From positions 1-64,000 of the forward strand of contig NZ_JAHWFK010000027.1 in NCBI RefSeq assembly GCF_019710575.1: a stretch of 64,000 nucleotides of DNA, written 5' to 3'. The notes beneath the pieces were generated by a model. The model was given only the letters and a program-made list of their open reading frames with translations. It did no database searches and was not told where the DNA came from. A program made the translations under genes and the position numbers. Below are positions 34,682-42,803 of this stretch, piece after piece (position 1 is the stretch's first letter; the number at the start of each line of letters is the position of its first letter). Source of the DNA: Paractinoplanes polyasparticus. Its GTDB lineage: Bacteria; Actinomycetota; Actinomycetes; Mycobacteriales; Micromonosporaceae.

Positions 34682-35446
34682 GTGGAGCGTTTGCAGGATC
34701 GCGTCGCCGTCATCACCGGCGCCGGCAGCGGAATCGGTCTCGCCACCGCCCGGCGGTTCGCGGCCGAGGGGGCCAAGGTCGTCGCCGTCGACATCTCGGA
34801 GGAGGCCGGCCAGGCGATCGCCGCCGAGACCAAGGGCGAGTTCGTCGCCTGCGACGTGTCCGACGAGGAGCAGGTCAAGGCGCTCTTCGACGGCGTCGCC
34901 GAGCGCCACGGCCGGGTCGACATCGCGTTCAACAACGCCGGCATCTCGCCCCCCGACGACGACTCCATTCTGGTCACCGGCCTCGACGCCTGGGAGCGGG
35001 TGCTGAAGGTCAACACGACGTCGGTCTTCTTCTGCTGCAAGTACGCGATCCCGCACATGCAGCGGCAGGGCAAGGGCTCGATCATCAACACGGCGTCGTT
35101 CGTGGCCCTGCTCGGCGCCGCGACCTCGCAGATCGCCTACACCGCGAGCAAGGGCGGGGTACTGGCGATGACCCGGGAACTGGGCGTGCAGTTCGCCCGG
35201 GAGGGGATCCGCATCAACGCGTTGTGCCCGGGCCCGGTCGCCACCCCGCTGCTGATGGACCTGTTCGCCAAGGATCCCGAGCGGGCTGCCCGCCGCCTGG
35301 TCCACGTGCCGATGGGCCGGTTCGCCGAGCCCGACGAGATCGCCGCGGCGGTTGCGTTCCTGGCCAGCGACGACGCCTCCTTCATGACCGCGTCGCAGTT
35401 CGTGGTCGACGGCGGAATCACCGGCGCCTATGTAACCCCGCTGTGA
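34682..35446 (+). CDS. Short-chain dehydrogenase/reductase
   Basis: 254 residues, GTG immediately after the aldehyde dehydrogenase TAA. Classical SDR: cofactor motif TGAGSGIG, VAVDISEEAGQ (Asp after beta-2 indicates NAD(H) preference), NNAG, catalytic Ser in NTASFV and YTASK (Tyr, Lys). C-terminal FVVDGGITGAYV. In this operon it may oxidise an amino alcohol derivative such as gamma-glutamylethanolamide before the aldehyde dehydrogenase step. This is inference from gene order. Confidence 0.92.
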   Translation: MERLQDRVAVITGAGSGIGLATARRFAAEGAKVVAVDISEEAGQAIAAETKGEFVACDVSDEEQVKALFDGVAERHGRVDIAFNNAGISPPDDDSILVTGLDAWERVLKVNTTSVFFCCKYAIPHMQRQGKGSIINTASFVALLGAATSQIAYTASKGGVLAMTRELGVQFAREGIRINALCPGPVATPLLMDLFAKDPERAARRLVHVPMGRFAEPDEIAAAVAFLASDDASFMTASQFVVDGGITGAYVTPL

Positions 35447-35484
35447 CTGTTTAAGACTCCGTTTACACGGGAACCGGTCCCTTA

Positions 35485-35527
35485 CACCCGAATCGTCGGG
35501 TGCAGGGGTCGAATCCCTGCCCGCGCT
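35485..35527 (+). other. tRNA 3'-half-like element
   Basis: A 7-bp hairpin (CACCCGA / TCGGGTG, loop ATCG, 35485-35502) is directly followed by a 5-bp stem with a 7-nt loop (CAGGG-GTCGAAT-CCCTG, 35503-35519) and CCCGCGC-T (35520-35527). That is the geometry of a long variable arm, T-arm and acceptor strand plus discriminator of a class II tRNA. The loop has GTCGAAT instead of TTCGAAT. No matching 5' acceptor strand, D-arm or anticodon stem was found upstream, so this is not called a tRNA gene. Confidence 0.35.
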
Positions 35528-35561
35528 GGTCGATCCCGGTGCGGGTGGGACAGAGGGACCC

Positions 35562-35609
35562 GGGCGCGGCGCCGCTCTCGCGAGAGGGCGACGCCGCGCG
35601 CCCCCTTTT
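35562..35609 (+). terminator. Terminator of the permease-ligase-dehydrogenase operon
   Basis: GGGCGCGGCG (35562-35571) pairs with CGCCGCGCGCCC (from 35592) with a 2-nt bulge. An inner CTCT-CGCG-AGAG hairpin stacks within, and CCCTTTT follows. Confidence 0.78.
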
Positions 35610-35625
35610 CTCAGCCGTTCCGCGG

Positions 35626-35659
35626 TTGATCCGAAACTTGATCTGGTTACGGTGACGAG
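35626..35659 (+). promoter_or_regulatory. Promoter of a leaderless gene
   Basis: TTGATC (35626-35631), 16-bp spacer, TACGGT (35648-35653), then 6 nt to ATG 35660. No Shine-Dalgarno is present, so transcription probably starts at the A of the ATG. Confidence 0.6.
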
Positions 35660-36352
35660 ATGCGTCCGATCATCGGCATCACGACCTATGTGGAAACGGC
35701 CACCTGGGGCATTTGGCGTGATCTGCCCACCACGCTGATCCCGCACGACTATGTGGCCGCGGTCAGCCAGGCCGGCGGCCGTCCCGTGCTTCTGCCGGAG
35801 CACGAGGACACCGATGTGCTGGAGATGCTCGACGGTCTGGTGCTGGCCGGCGGCCCCGATCTGAGCCCCGAGTTCTACGGCGCCGAGCCCGGGCCGCGGA
35901 CGGTCACGTCACCCGATCGGGACCGGGCGGAAATGCTCCTCGTCCGCCGGGCGTTGGACACGGAGGTACCCGTTCTCGGCATCTGCCGTGGCATGCAACT
36001 GCTCACGGTGGCCGCCGGTGGCACCCTGCACCAGCATCTGCCCGACGTCCTCGGTCATGAGAAGCACCGCCCGGCGCCCGGCGTCTACGGCGAGCACGAC
36101 GCGTCGTTCGAGCCCGGCAGCCGCATCGCCGGCCTGATGGGTGACGACCTCGCCATTCGCTGCTTCCATCACCAGGGTGTGGCCGATGCCGGAAAGCTCA
36201 CAGTCACCGGGCGCGCCGAGGACGGCCTCGCCGAAGCAGTCGAGGATCCGGACCGACGGTTTGTTCTGGGGGTGCAGTGGCACCCCGAGGTCGTTCGCGA
36301 CGAACGGCTCTTCGGCGCGCTCGTCGCCGCGGCACGCCGGCACCGCAGCTAA
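35660..36352 (+). CDS. Class-I glutamine-amidotransferase-like hydrolase (peptidase C26), copy 1
   Basis: 230 residues. Opening MRPIIGITTYVE, DGLVLAGGPDLSPEFY, nucleophile elbow VLGICRGMQLL (Cys), and GVQWHPE (His, Glu) give the full catalytic triad of the PuuD/gamma-glutamyl hydrolase family. It probably releases glutamate from gamma-glutamylated intermediates produced by the preceding operon. It has its own leaderless promoter and is followed 15 bp later by a second, related gene. Confidence 0.9.
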   Translation: MRPIIGITTYVETATWGIWRDLPTTLIPHDYVAAVSQAGGRPVLLPEHEDTDVLEMLDGLVLAGGPDLSPEFYGAEPGPRTVTSPDRDRAEMLLVRRALDTEVPVLGICRGMQLLTVAAGGTLHQHLPDVLGHEKHRPAPGVYGEHDASFEPGSRIAGLMGDDLAIRCFHHQGVADAGKLTVTGRAEDGLAEAVEDPDRRFVLGVQWHPEVVRDERLFGALVAAARRHRS

Positions 36353-36367
36353 GGAGGAAAGCACCAC

Positions 36368-37117
36368 ATGCGCAGGCCCCTCATCGGCATGACCGCGTAC
36401 GCCCAGCAGGTCCAGTACGGCGGTAACGAAGTCATGGCAGGCATGCTGCCCATGACATATGTGCGAGCCGTGCACGCCGTAGGTGGCCGTGCGGTGCTGA
36501 TCACCCCGGACGATCCCGGCGCGGACGTCCTCGACTCGCTCGACGGCATCGTCTTCAGCGGTGGCGGCGACATCGACCCGGCCTACTGGGGAGCCGAACG
36601 GCATCCGGCGACCGAGATCGACAAGGAGCGGGACGACGCCGAGATCCTGCTCATGCGGGCCGCGCTCGAGGCCGACCTGCCGCTGCTCGGCGTCTGCCGG
36701 GGCATGCAGGTGATGGCGGTGGTCGGCGGCGGCTCGCTGCACCAGCACCTGCCCGACGTGATCGGCCACGACCGGCACCGCGCCGCGTCGGGCACCGACC
36801 CGTTGGCCGCGGACGCCTCCGCCTACGGGCGGCACGATCTGATCACCGAGCCCGGCTCCGTCGTGCGCGGGCTGCTGGGCGGGCACACGATCGTCAACTC
36901 GTTCCACCACCAGGCTGTCGACGACCCGGGCTCGTTCACGCCGACGGGCTGGTGCCCCGACGACCGGGTCATCGAGGCCCTGGAAGATCCGAACTACGCG
37001 TACGCGGTGGGCGTGCAGTGGCACCCCGAGCGCACGAGCGACCTGCGGGTCTTCGCCGGTCTCGTGGAAGCGGCGGCCCGGCGTTCCGGACTGAAGCCCG
37101 AAGCCTTCGCCGCCTGA
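36368..37117 (+). CDS. Class-I glutamine-amidotransferase-like hydrolase (peptidase C26), copy 2
   Basis: 249 residues with a strong AAGGAGG ribosome binding site. Same fold and triad as the upstream gene: MRRPLIGMTAYAQQVQYG, FSGGGDIDPAYWG, LLGVCRGMQVMAV (Cys), GVQWHPERT (His, Glu). The two differ throughout, including a longer insert around residues 135-160 here, so this is an old paralogue pair and not a recent duplication. Two hydrolases may act on different gamma-glutamyl compounds. Confidence 0.9.
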   Translation: MRRPLIGMTAYAQQVQYGGNEVMAGMLPMTYVRAVHAVGGRAVLITPDDPGADVLDSLDGIVFSGGGDIDPAYWGAERHPATEIDKERDDAEILLMRAALEADLPLLGVCRGMQVMAVVGGGSLHQHLPDVIGHDRHRAASGTDPLAADASAYGRHDLITEPGSVVRGLLGGHTIVNSFHHQAVDDPGSFTPTGWCPDDRVIEALEDPNYAYAVGVQWHPERTSDLRVFAGLVEAAARRSGLKPEAFAA

Positions 37118-37197
37118 CCGCCGGCGTGCCGGGTCGCGCCGCGATGTTACGGTGCTGAACCGAACCGATTGGTCCAACGAGCGGGAGGGTCAGGGGC

Positions 37198-40100
37198 GTG
37201 AGCTCGGACGACGTCCTTCCGGGCCGGCTCCGCGCGGCCTTCGAGCGGGGCGGCGAGATGGGCCGCCGCATGCTCGAGCTCGACTGGTCGGCCAGCCCGA
37301 TCGGGCACCCCGCCGGCTGGCCTTCGGAGTTGCAGAGCGCGGTGGCCACGATGCTCGCCTCGCGGGCTCAGATCGTCATCTTCTGGGGCCCGGAGTACTG
37401 CGCCCTCTACAACGACGCCTACATCCCGGCGGTGGGCGACAAGCACCCCACTTTCCTGGGGCGCCCCGGCAGCGAGATGTGGGCCGAGGCGTGGTCGGTG
37501 CTCAAGCTCCTGTTCGACGGGGTCCGGGCCGACGGTGAGGCGTTCTGGGCGGCCGACTATCCGTTCATGCTCGATCGGCACGGCTTCCTCGAAGAGACGT
37601 ACTTCGACATCTCGTACGATCCCATCCGCACCGGGGACGACCAGGTCGACGGCATCTTCTGCATCGTCTCCGACACCACCGGGCGGGTGCTCGGCGAGCG
37701 CCGGGTGCGCACGCTGAGCGCGCTCGGCTCGCGCCTGGCCGACTCGCCCGACCAGGCGGCCCTGGCGGCCGAGGTGTCAGCGGTGTTCGCCGAGAACGCG
37801 GCCGACGTCCCGTACGCCGAGCTCATCCTCTCCGACGACGGGAACGAGCCCGGGCCGCTGCATCCGATCGTGCGCCGGGTGGTCGAGACGGGAGAGCAGG
37901 CGACGGCGACCCTGCGCGAGATCGCCGACGCGCCGCCCTCGGCCGCTGACCGGGCGCTCGTGCTGCCGGTCAGCGTGGGCACGCAGCGGGCCGGCGCGCT
38001 GGTCGTCGGGGTCAGCCGCTATCTGGCGCTCAGCGGCGGCTACCGCGACTTCCTGGAGCTGGCGGCGGCGCAGATCTCGCGGGCCGTGGGCAACCTGCGG
38101 GCGTACGAGCAGGAAAGGGCCCGCGCCGTCGAGCTGGCCGCCCTGGACCGGGCGAAGACCAACTTCTTCTCGAACGTGAGCCACGAGTTCCGTACGCCGC
38201 TGACCCTGATTTTGGGCCCGCTGGAGGACCTGCTCGACGACCCCGAGCTGCCCGCCGAGCAGCGCGAACGGCTGCTGCCCATGCAGCGCAACGGATTGCG
38301 GCTGCTCAAGCTGGTCAACACCGTGCTCGACTTCTCCCGGCTCGAATCGGGCCGGCTGCGCGCCGCCTACCAGCCGACCGACCTCGCCGACTACACAGCC
38401 CGGCTGGCCAGCGCCTTCCGTTCGGCCGCGGAACGGGCCGGCCTGGTGCTCACGGTCGACGCGCCGCCGCTGCCGGCGCCGGTCCACGTCGACCGGGAGA
38501 TGTGGGAGAAGATCGTCCTCAACCTGCTCTCCAACGCGGTGAAGTTCACCCGCCAGGGTCGCATCGAGGTCCGCGTCCGGGCCACCGACCGCGGGGCCGA
38601 GCTCAGCGTGCACGACACCGGCGTGGGCATCCCGGCTGACCAGCTGCCGCTGCTCTTCGACCGTTTCCACCGGGTCACCGGGGCCTGGTCGCGCAGCCAC
38701 GAGGGCACCGGCATCGGCCTCGCCCTGGTGCGCGAGCTGGCCGAGCTGCACGGCGGCTCGGCCGGGGCCGAGAGCGAGCCCGGCGAGGGCAGCGTCTTCA
38801 CGGTCACTGTCCCGTTCGGCACGGCCCATCTGCCGGCCGACCGCCTTTCCGGCGGCGGCGAGCGCGTGGTGGCCGAGTTCGACGGCCGCCCGTACGTCGA
38901 GGAGGCCGAGCACTGGTGGACCGGCGACGAGCCGGCGCCGTTGCCCGGCCCGCCGTCCGATGTGACCGGTCGCCGCCGCGGCCGCATCCTGCTGGTCGAC
39001 GACAACGCCGACCTGCGCGACCACCTCGCCCGGCTGCTGTGCCCGTTGTGGGACGTCACCACCGCGGTGGACGGCCGGGCCGCCCTCGAACTGGCCGAGC
39101 GCAACGAGTACGACCTGGTGCTGACCGACGTCATGATGCCCCGCCTGGACGGCTTCGGCCTGATCGCCGCCCTGCGCGCCGATGAACGCACCCGGCAGAT
39201 GCCCATCGTGGTGCTCTCGGCGCGGGCGGGCGAGGAGGCGTCCAGCGAGGGGCTCGCCGCCGGCGCCGACGACTACCTGGTCAAGCCGTTCTCGGCACGC
39301 GACCTGACCGCCCGGGTGCGGGCCAACCTCGACCTCGGCCAGGCCCGTCGCGAGATCATCAGCCGGCTGCGCGGGCTGGTCGACACGGCCGTCGCGGTGA
39401 GCACCGTGCGCACCACGGCCGAGGTGCTCGACATCGCCGCCCGGCACGTGCGCGACATGACCACGGCCGGCCGCGTGGTGGTCACCGTGCCCGGCGCCCG
39501 GGCTGAAGTGGACGCCGGCGCCGACCCTGCGACCCGGCCCGACGTCGTGCTGCCGCTGCCCGACACGTCCGGCGCGACCGTCGGCGAGCTGCGGGTGTGG
39601 GCCTCTCCGCAGGGCACCCCGGAGCCGGCGGTGCTCACCCAGCTGGCCCGCATCATCGGACTGCGGCTCGAGAACGCCCGGCTGTACGAGGCCGAGCACC
39701 GGATCGCCAGCACCCTGCAGCACAGCCTGTTGCCGCAGACCCTGCCCCGGGTGCCGGGCGCCGTCGTGGCCAGCCGCTACCTGCCGGGCAGCTCCGAGGC
39801 CGAGGTCGGCGGCGACTGGTACGACGTGATCGCCGCCCCCGGCGAGCAGGTGTTCCTGATCATCGGGGACGTGGTCGGCAAGGGCGTGCAGGCGGCGGCC
39901 GGCATGGGCCAGCTGCGCAACGCGCTCCGGGCCTACATCCTCGAGGGCTTCGACTGCGGCGAGGCCCTGACCAGGCTCAACCGGCTGGTCGACAACCTGG
40001 GCCGGCGGCAGTTCGCGACCGTGGTCTGCGTGCGCTTCGACCCGCGGCAGCGCCGGCTGCACTACTCGTCGGCCGGCCACCCGCCGCCGGTGCTGGTGCC

Positions 40101-40776
40101 GCCGGGCGAGGCCGGCTCGTTCCTCTACACCTCGGCCCTCGGGCCGCCGATCGGGGCGCTCACCGACGTGGAGTATCCGACGCTCATGGCCGACGTGCCC
40201 GGCAACTCCCGGCTGCTGCTCTACACCGACGGCCTGGTCGAGGACAGGCAGACCGGCATCGACGCCGGGCTGGCCGAACTGATCAGCGACGCCGCCAAGC
40301 CCGCCGAACACGTCGAGGACCTGCTGGACGCGCTGCTGGCCAAGGCGGCCCGGCGACCCCGGCGGGACGACATCGCGCTGCTCGCGCTCGAGGCGACCGA
40401 GCCTCGCGAGTTCGTGCTGCGGCTTCCGGCCGAGCCGACCCGGCTCAGCGTCCTGCGCCGCCGCCTCGACGACTTCCTGCTCGGCAACGACGTGCCCGAG
40501 GCGGATGTCTTCGACCTCACCGTGGCGGTGTCGGAGGCAGCGGCCAACGCGATCGAGCACCCGGTCGACCCGGCCGAGGCGAGCATCACGGTCGAGGCCG
40601 CGGTGACCGACGACTCGGTGGTCGTCACCGTGCGGGACACGGGCCGCTGGCGGCCCAGCACATCGGGCGGCTTCCGCGGCCGGGGACTGGCGCTGATCGG
40701 CGCGCTGACCGAACTGTCGGTGGTGCGGTCGGAAGCCGGCACCGCGGTGACGTTGCGGCGGCGGCTCAGTCGCTGA
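37198..40776 (+). CDS. Hybrid PAS/GAF histidine kinase - receiver - SpoIIE phosphatase - RsbW-like ATPase
   Basis: 1192 residues, GTG start. Domain order: PAS-like sensor (about 30-165), GAF-like (about 180-300), HisKA with FFSNVSHEFRTPLTLILGP (His329), HATPase with LNLLSNAVKF and DTGVGI (about 430-540). A receiver follows (597-710; acidic DD 601-602, Asp644 in VLTDVMMP, Lys696), then a GAF-like linker (720-830) and a SpoIIE/PP2C phosphatase with VGGDWYDV and IIGDVVGKG (855-1066). A C-terminal anti-sigma-type HATPase ends the protein (1075-1192, SEAAANAIEH). All catalytic residues needed for each module are visible. The neighbouring convergent STAS gene supplies a likely phosphatase substrate. 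No membrane segment. Confidence 0.93.
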   Translation: MSSDDVLPGRLRAAFERGGEMGRRMLELDWSASPIGHPAGWPSELQSAVATMLASRAQIVIFWGPEYCALYNDAYIPAVGDKHPTFLGRPGSEMWAEAWSVLKLLFDGVRADGEAFWAADYPFMLDRHGFLEETYFDISYDPIRTGDDQVDGIFCIVSDTTGRVLGERRVRTLSALGSRLADSPDQAALAAEVSAVFAENAADVPYAELILSDDGNEPGPLHPIVRRVVETGEQATATLREIADAPPSAADRALVLPVSVGTQRAGALVVGVSRYLALSGGYRDFLELAAAQISRAVGNLRAYEQERARAVELAALDRAKTNFFSNVSHEFRTPLTLILGPLEDLLDDPELPAEQRERLLPMQRNGLRLLKLVNTVLDFSRLESGRLRAAYQPTDLADYTARLASAFRSAAERAGLVLTVDAPPLPAPVHVDREMWEKIVLNLLSNAVKFTRQGRIEVRVRATDRGAELSVHDTGVGIPADQLPLLFDRFHRVTGAWSRSHEGTGIGLALVRELAELHGGSAGAESEPGEGSVFTVTVPFGTAHLPADRLSGGGERVVAEFDGRPYVEEAEHWWTGDEPAPLPGPPSDVTGRRRGRILLVDDNADLRDHLARLLCPLWDVTTAVDGRAALELAERNEYDLVLTDVMMPRLDGFGLIAALRADERTRQMPIVVLSARAGEEASSEGLAAGADDYLVKPFSARDLTARVRANLDLGQARREIISRLRGLVDTAVAVSTVRTTAEVLDIAARHVRDMTTAGRVVVTVPGARAEVDAGADPATRPDVVLPLPDTSGATVGELRVWASPQGTPEPAVLTQLARIIGLRLENARLYEAEHRIASTLQHSLLPQTLPRVPGAVVASRYLPGSSEAEVGGDWYDVIAAPGEQVFLIIGDVVGKGVQAAAGMGQLRNALRAYILEGFDCGEALTRLNRLVDNLGRRQFATVVCVRFDPRQRRLHYSSAGHPPPVLVPPGEAGSFLYTSALGPPIGALTDVEYPTLMADVPGNSRLLLYTDGLVEDRQTGIDAGLAELISDAAKPAEHVEDLLDALLAKAARRPRRDDIALLALEATEPREFVLRLPAEPTRLSVLRRRLDDFLLGNDVPEADVFDLTVAVSEAAANAIEHPVDPAEASITVEAAVTDDSVVVTVRDTGRWRPSTSGGFRGRGLALIGALTELSVVRSEAGTAVTLRRRLSR

Positions 40777-41077
40777 GCCAGGGCTGGGTCGACAGTCCGG
40801 AGATCTCGAGTACCCGGTGCACCTGCGGCGACGGGAGCACGGTCAGCCGGTCGCCGTAGTGCTCGGCCAGCCGGAGCAGCGCTTGGATCGCGGCCGAGTC
40901 GAAGAAGCTGACCGCCCGCAGGTCGATCGTCGCCGCGGGCCGGCCGTCCCGCGTGCCGGTCTCGAACATGGCGTCGGCCGTGGACATGTCCACCTCGCCG
41001 GTGACCGTCACGACGACCCGGTCGGCCTCCACTGCCGACGTGGCCGTGAAGTTCTGGTCCGCCCGTTCTTGATCCAC
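40766..41077 (-). CDS. STAS-domain anti-anti-sigma factor
   Basis: 103 residues from GTG 41077; a longer frame reaches 41164. VEADRVVVTVTGEVDMSTAD then IDLRAVSFFDSAAIQALLRL contains the DS(A) phospho-acceptor serine motif of RsbV/SpoIIAA proteins. It ends RVLEISGLSTQPWLSD. It overlaps the 3' end of the hybrid kinase gene by 11 bp in convergent orientation. It probably partners with the phosphatase and anti-sigma modules of that protein (inference). Confidence 0.88.
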   Translation of the reverse strand: MDQERADQNFTATSAVEADRVVVTVTGEVDMSTADAMFETGTRDGRPAATIDLRAVSFFDSAAIQALLRLAEHYGDRLTVLPSPQVHRVLEISGLSTQPWLSD

Positions 41078-41209
41078 GCTGACACGATTACACAGGGGCC
41101 GGGGAGCGGCAAGAACCGGTCGATCGGCCTCAACAGAGCCGTTATGGTGCGGCGGTCGCCACAACCGGCGTCGGCGGGCCGGCCGTGGCGCCCGCTATAG
41201 GCTGAGGGT

Positions 41210-42067
41210 ATGACCGTTCGCGCCCCACTGGCGCCGGGACAGCAGTCGCCCTGGCGGGCGGTCCCGGCGCAGATCGTCCGCCCCGAGTACGTCGGCAAGA
41301 AGCGCCCTAAAGAGTGGCGCGGATCGCACGTGCAGACCCCCGAGACCATCGAGAAGATGCGGGTCGCGGGGCGGCTGGCGGCGCAGGCCACCCAGCTCGC
41401 CGGTGAGCACTGCAAGCCCGGTGTCACGACCGACGAGATCGACGCCGTGGTGCACGAGTTCCTGTGCGACCACGGGGCCTATCCGTCCACCCTGGGCTAC
41501 AAGGGCTTCCCCAAGTCGTGCTGCACCTCGCTCAACGAGGTCATCTGCCACGGCATCCCCGACTCGACCGTGCTCGAGGACGGCGACATCATCAACGTCG
41601 ACGTCACGGCCTACCTCGACGGGGTGCACGGCGACACCGACGCCACCTTCCTGGTCGGCGAGCCCGGTGAGGAGGCCCGGCTGCTGGTCGAGCGCACCCA
41701 CGAGGCGATGATGCGCGGCATCAAGGCCGTCGCGCCGGGCCGCCCGATCAACGTCATCGGCCGGGTCATCGAGTCGTACGCCCGTCGCTTCGGCTACGGC
41801 GTGGTGCGCGACTTCACCGGCCACGGCATCGGCGAGACGTTCCACTCCGGGCTCTACATCCCGCACTACGACAACCCGCGTCTCGACACGGTGATGGAAC
41901 CGGGCATGACCTTCACCATCGAGCCGATGATCACCCTCGGCACCTACGAGTACGACGTCTGGAAGGACGGCTGGACCGTGGTCACCAAGGACCGCCGGTG
42001 GACGGCGCAGTTCGAGCACACCCTGGTGGTCACCGACGACGGCGCCGAGATCCTGACCCTGCCGTGA
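41210..42067 (+). CDS. map: Methionine aminopeptidase, type I
   Basis: 285 residues. Removes the initiator Met. An N-terminal extension of about 40 residues (APGQQSPWRAVPAQIVRPEY, typical of actinobacterial MapB with an SH3-contact-type segment) precedes the catalytic domain. Metal and catalytic residues lie in EVICHGIPD, DIINVDVTAYLDGVHGDTD, FTGHGIGETFH, TIEPM and QFEHTLVV. TGAGGGT precedes the ATG. Its TGA overlaps the GTG of the next gene. Confidence 0.96.
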   Translation: MTVRAPLAPGQQSPWRAVPAQIVRPEYVGKKRPKEWRGSHVQTPETIEKMRVAGRLAAQATQLAGEHCKPGVTTDEIDAVVHEFLCDHGAYPSTLGYKGFPKSCCTSLNEVICHGIPDSTVLEDGDIINVDVTAYLDGVHGDTDATFLVGEPGEEARLLVERTHEAMMRGIKAVAPGRPINVIGRVIESYARRFGYGVVRDFTGHGIGETFHSGLYIPHYDNPRLDTVMEPGMTFTIEPMITLGTYEYDVWKDGWTVVTKDRRWTAQFEHTLVVTDDGAEILTLP

Positions 42068-42762
42068 CCCCGGTGCGGGAGCACCACCACGCCGACGTCT
42101 CCGGCGGCTGGCTGCGCGCGGCGACCTTCGGCGCGATGGACGGCCTGGTGACGAACATCGCGCTGATCGCCGGTGTCGGCGGCGGGGGCGTCGACCGGCA
42201 CACCCTGGTGCTCACCGGGGTGGCCGGCCTGGTGGCCGGGGCGATCTCGATGGGCATCGGCGAGTACACCAGCGTGCGCACCCAGAACGAGCAGGTCGCG
42301 GCCGAGCTCGCCAAGGAGCTGCGCGAGCTGACCCAGAATCCCGAGGGCGAGGCGGACGAGCAGGTCGGCCGGTGGGTCGCCCGGGGACTGCCCGAGTCGC
42401 TCGCCCGCCAGGTCGCCGACATCCTCAAGGAACACCCCGACCAGGCCCTGCGGGTGCACGCGCAGGAGGAACTGGGCGTCGTGCCCGACGAGCTGCCCAG
42501 CCCGTGGACGGCGGCCGGCTCGTCGTTCGTGTGCTTCGCCGTGGGCGCGCTCATCCCGCTGCTCACCTACCTGCTCGGGTTCGACAGCCTGGTGCTGGCG
42601 CTCTCGGTCGGCGGCGCCGGTCTCTTCGTGGCCGGGGCGCTGGTCGCGCGTTTCACGGCCCGGGGCTGGTGGCTGGGCGGCCTGCGCCAACTCGTCCTGG
42701 GCGCGCTGGCTGCCGCGGCTACCTACGGGGTCGGCGTGCTGATCGGCGTCGGCGCTTCCTGA
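42064..42762 (+). CDS. VIT1/CCC1-family membrane transporter (Fe2+/Mn2+)
   Basis: 232 residues, GTG start overlapping map by 4 bp. Five membrane helices. The first contains GAMDGLVTNIALIAGVGGGG. AGAISMGIGEYTSVRTQNEQ is the conserved metal-binding/loop motif. The cytoplasmic region between helices 2 and 3 (about 78-150) is helical and acidic, as expected for the family's metal-collecting domain. Direction (export in most bacterial members) is inferred. Confidence 0.9.
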   Translation: MTPVREHHHADVSGGWLRAATFGAMDGLVTNIALIAGVGGGGVDRHTLVLTGVAGLVAGAISMGIGEYTSVRTQNEQVAAELAKELRELTQNPEGEADEQVGRWVARGLPESLARQVADILKEHPDQALRVHAQEELGVVPDELPSPWTAAGSSFVCFAVGALIPLLTYLLGFDSLVLALSVGGAGLFVAGALVARFTARGWWLGGLRQLVLGALAAAATYGVGVLIGVGAS

Positions 42763-42803
42763 GTTCTACCGACGAACAGGGCAAGGTGGAGAGGTTTCCA
42801 GGT

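Noticed and set aside
35447..35527. Complete tRNA gene
   Set aside because: Only variable-arm, T-arm and 3' acceptor geometry is present; no 5' acceptor strand or anticodon arm can be paired.
37777..40560. 927-residue minus-strand protein
   Set aside because: Antisense of the hybrid kinase; His/Arg/Gly-rich with no motif.
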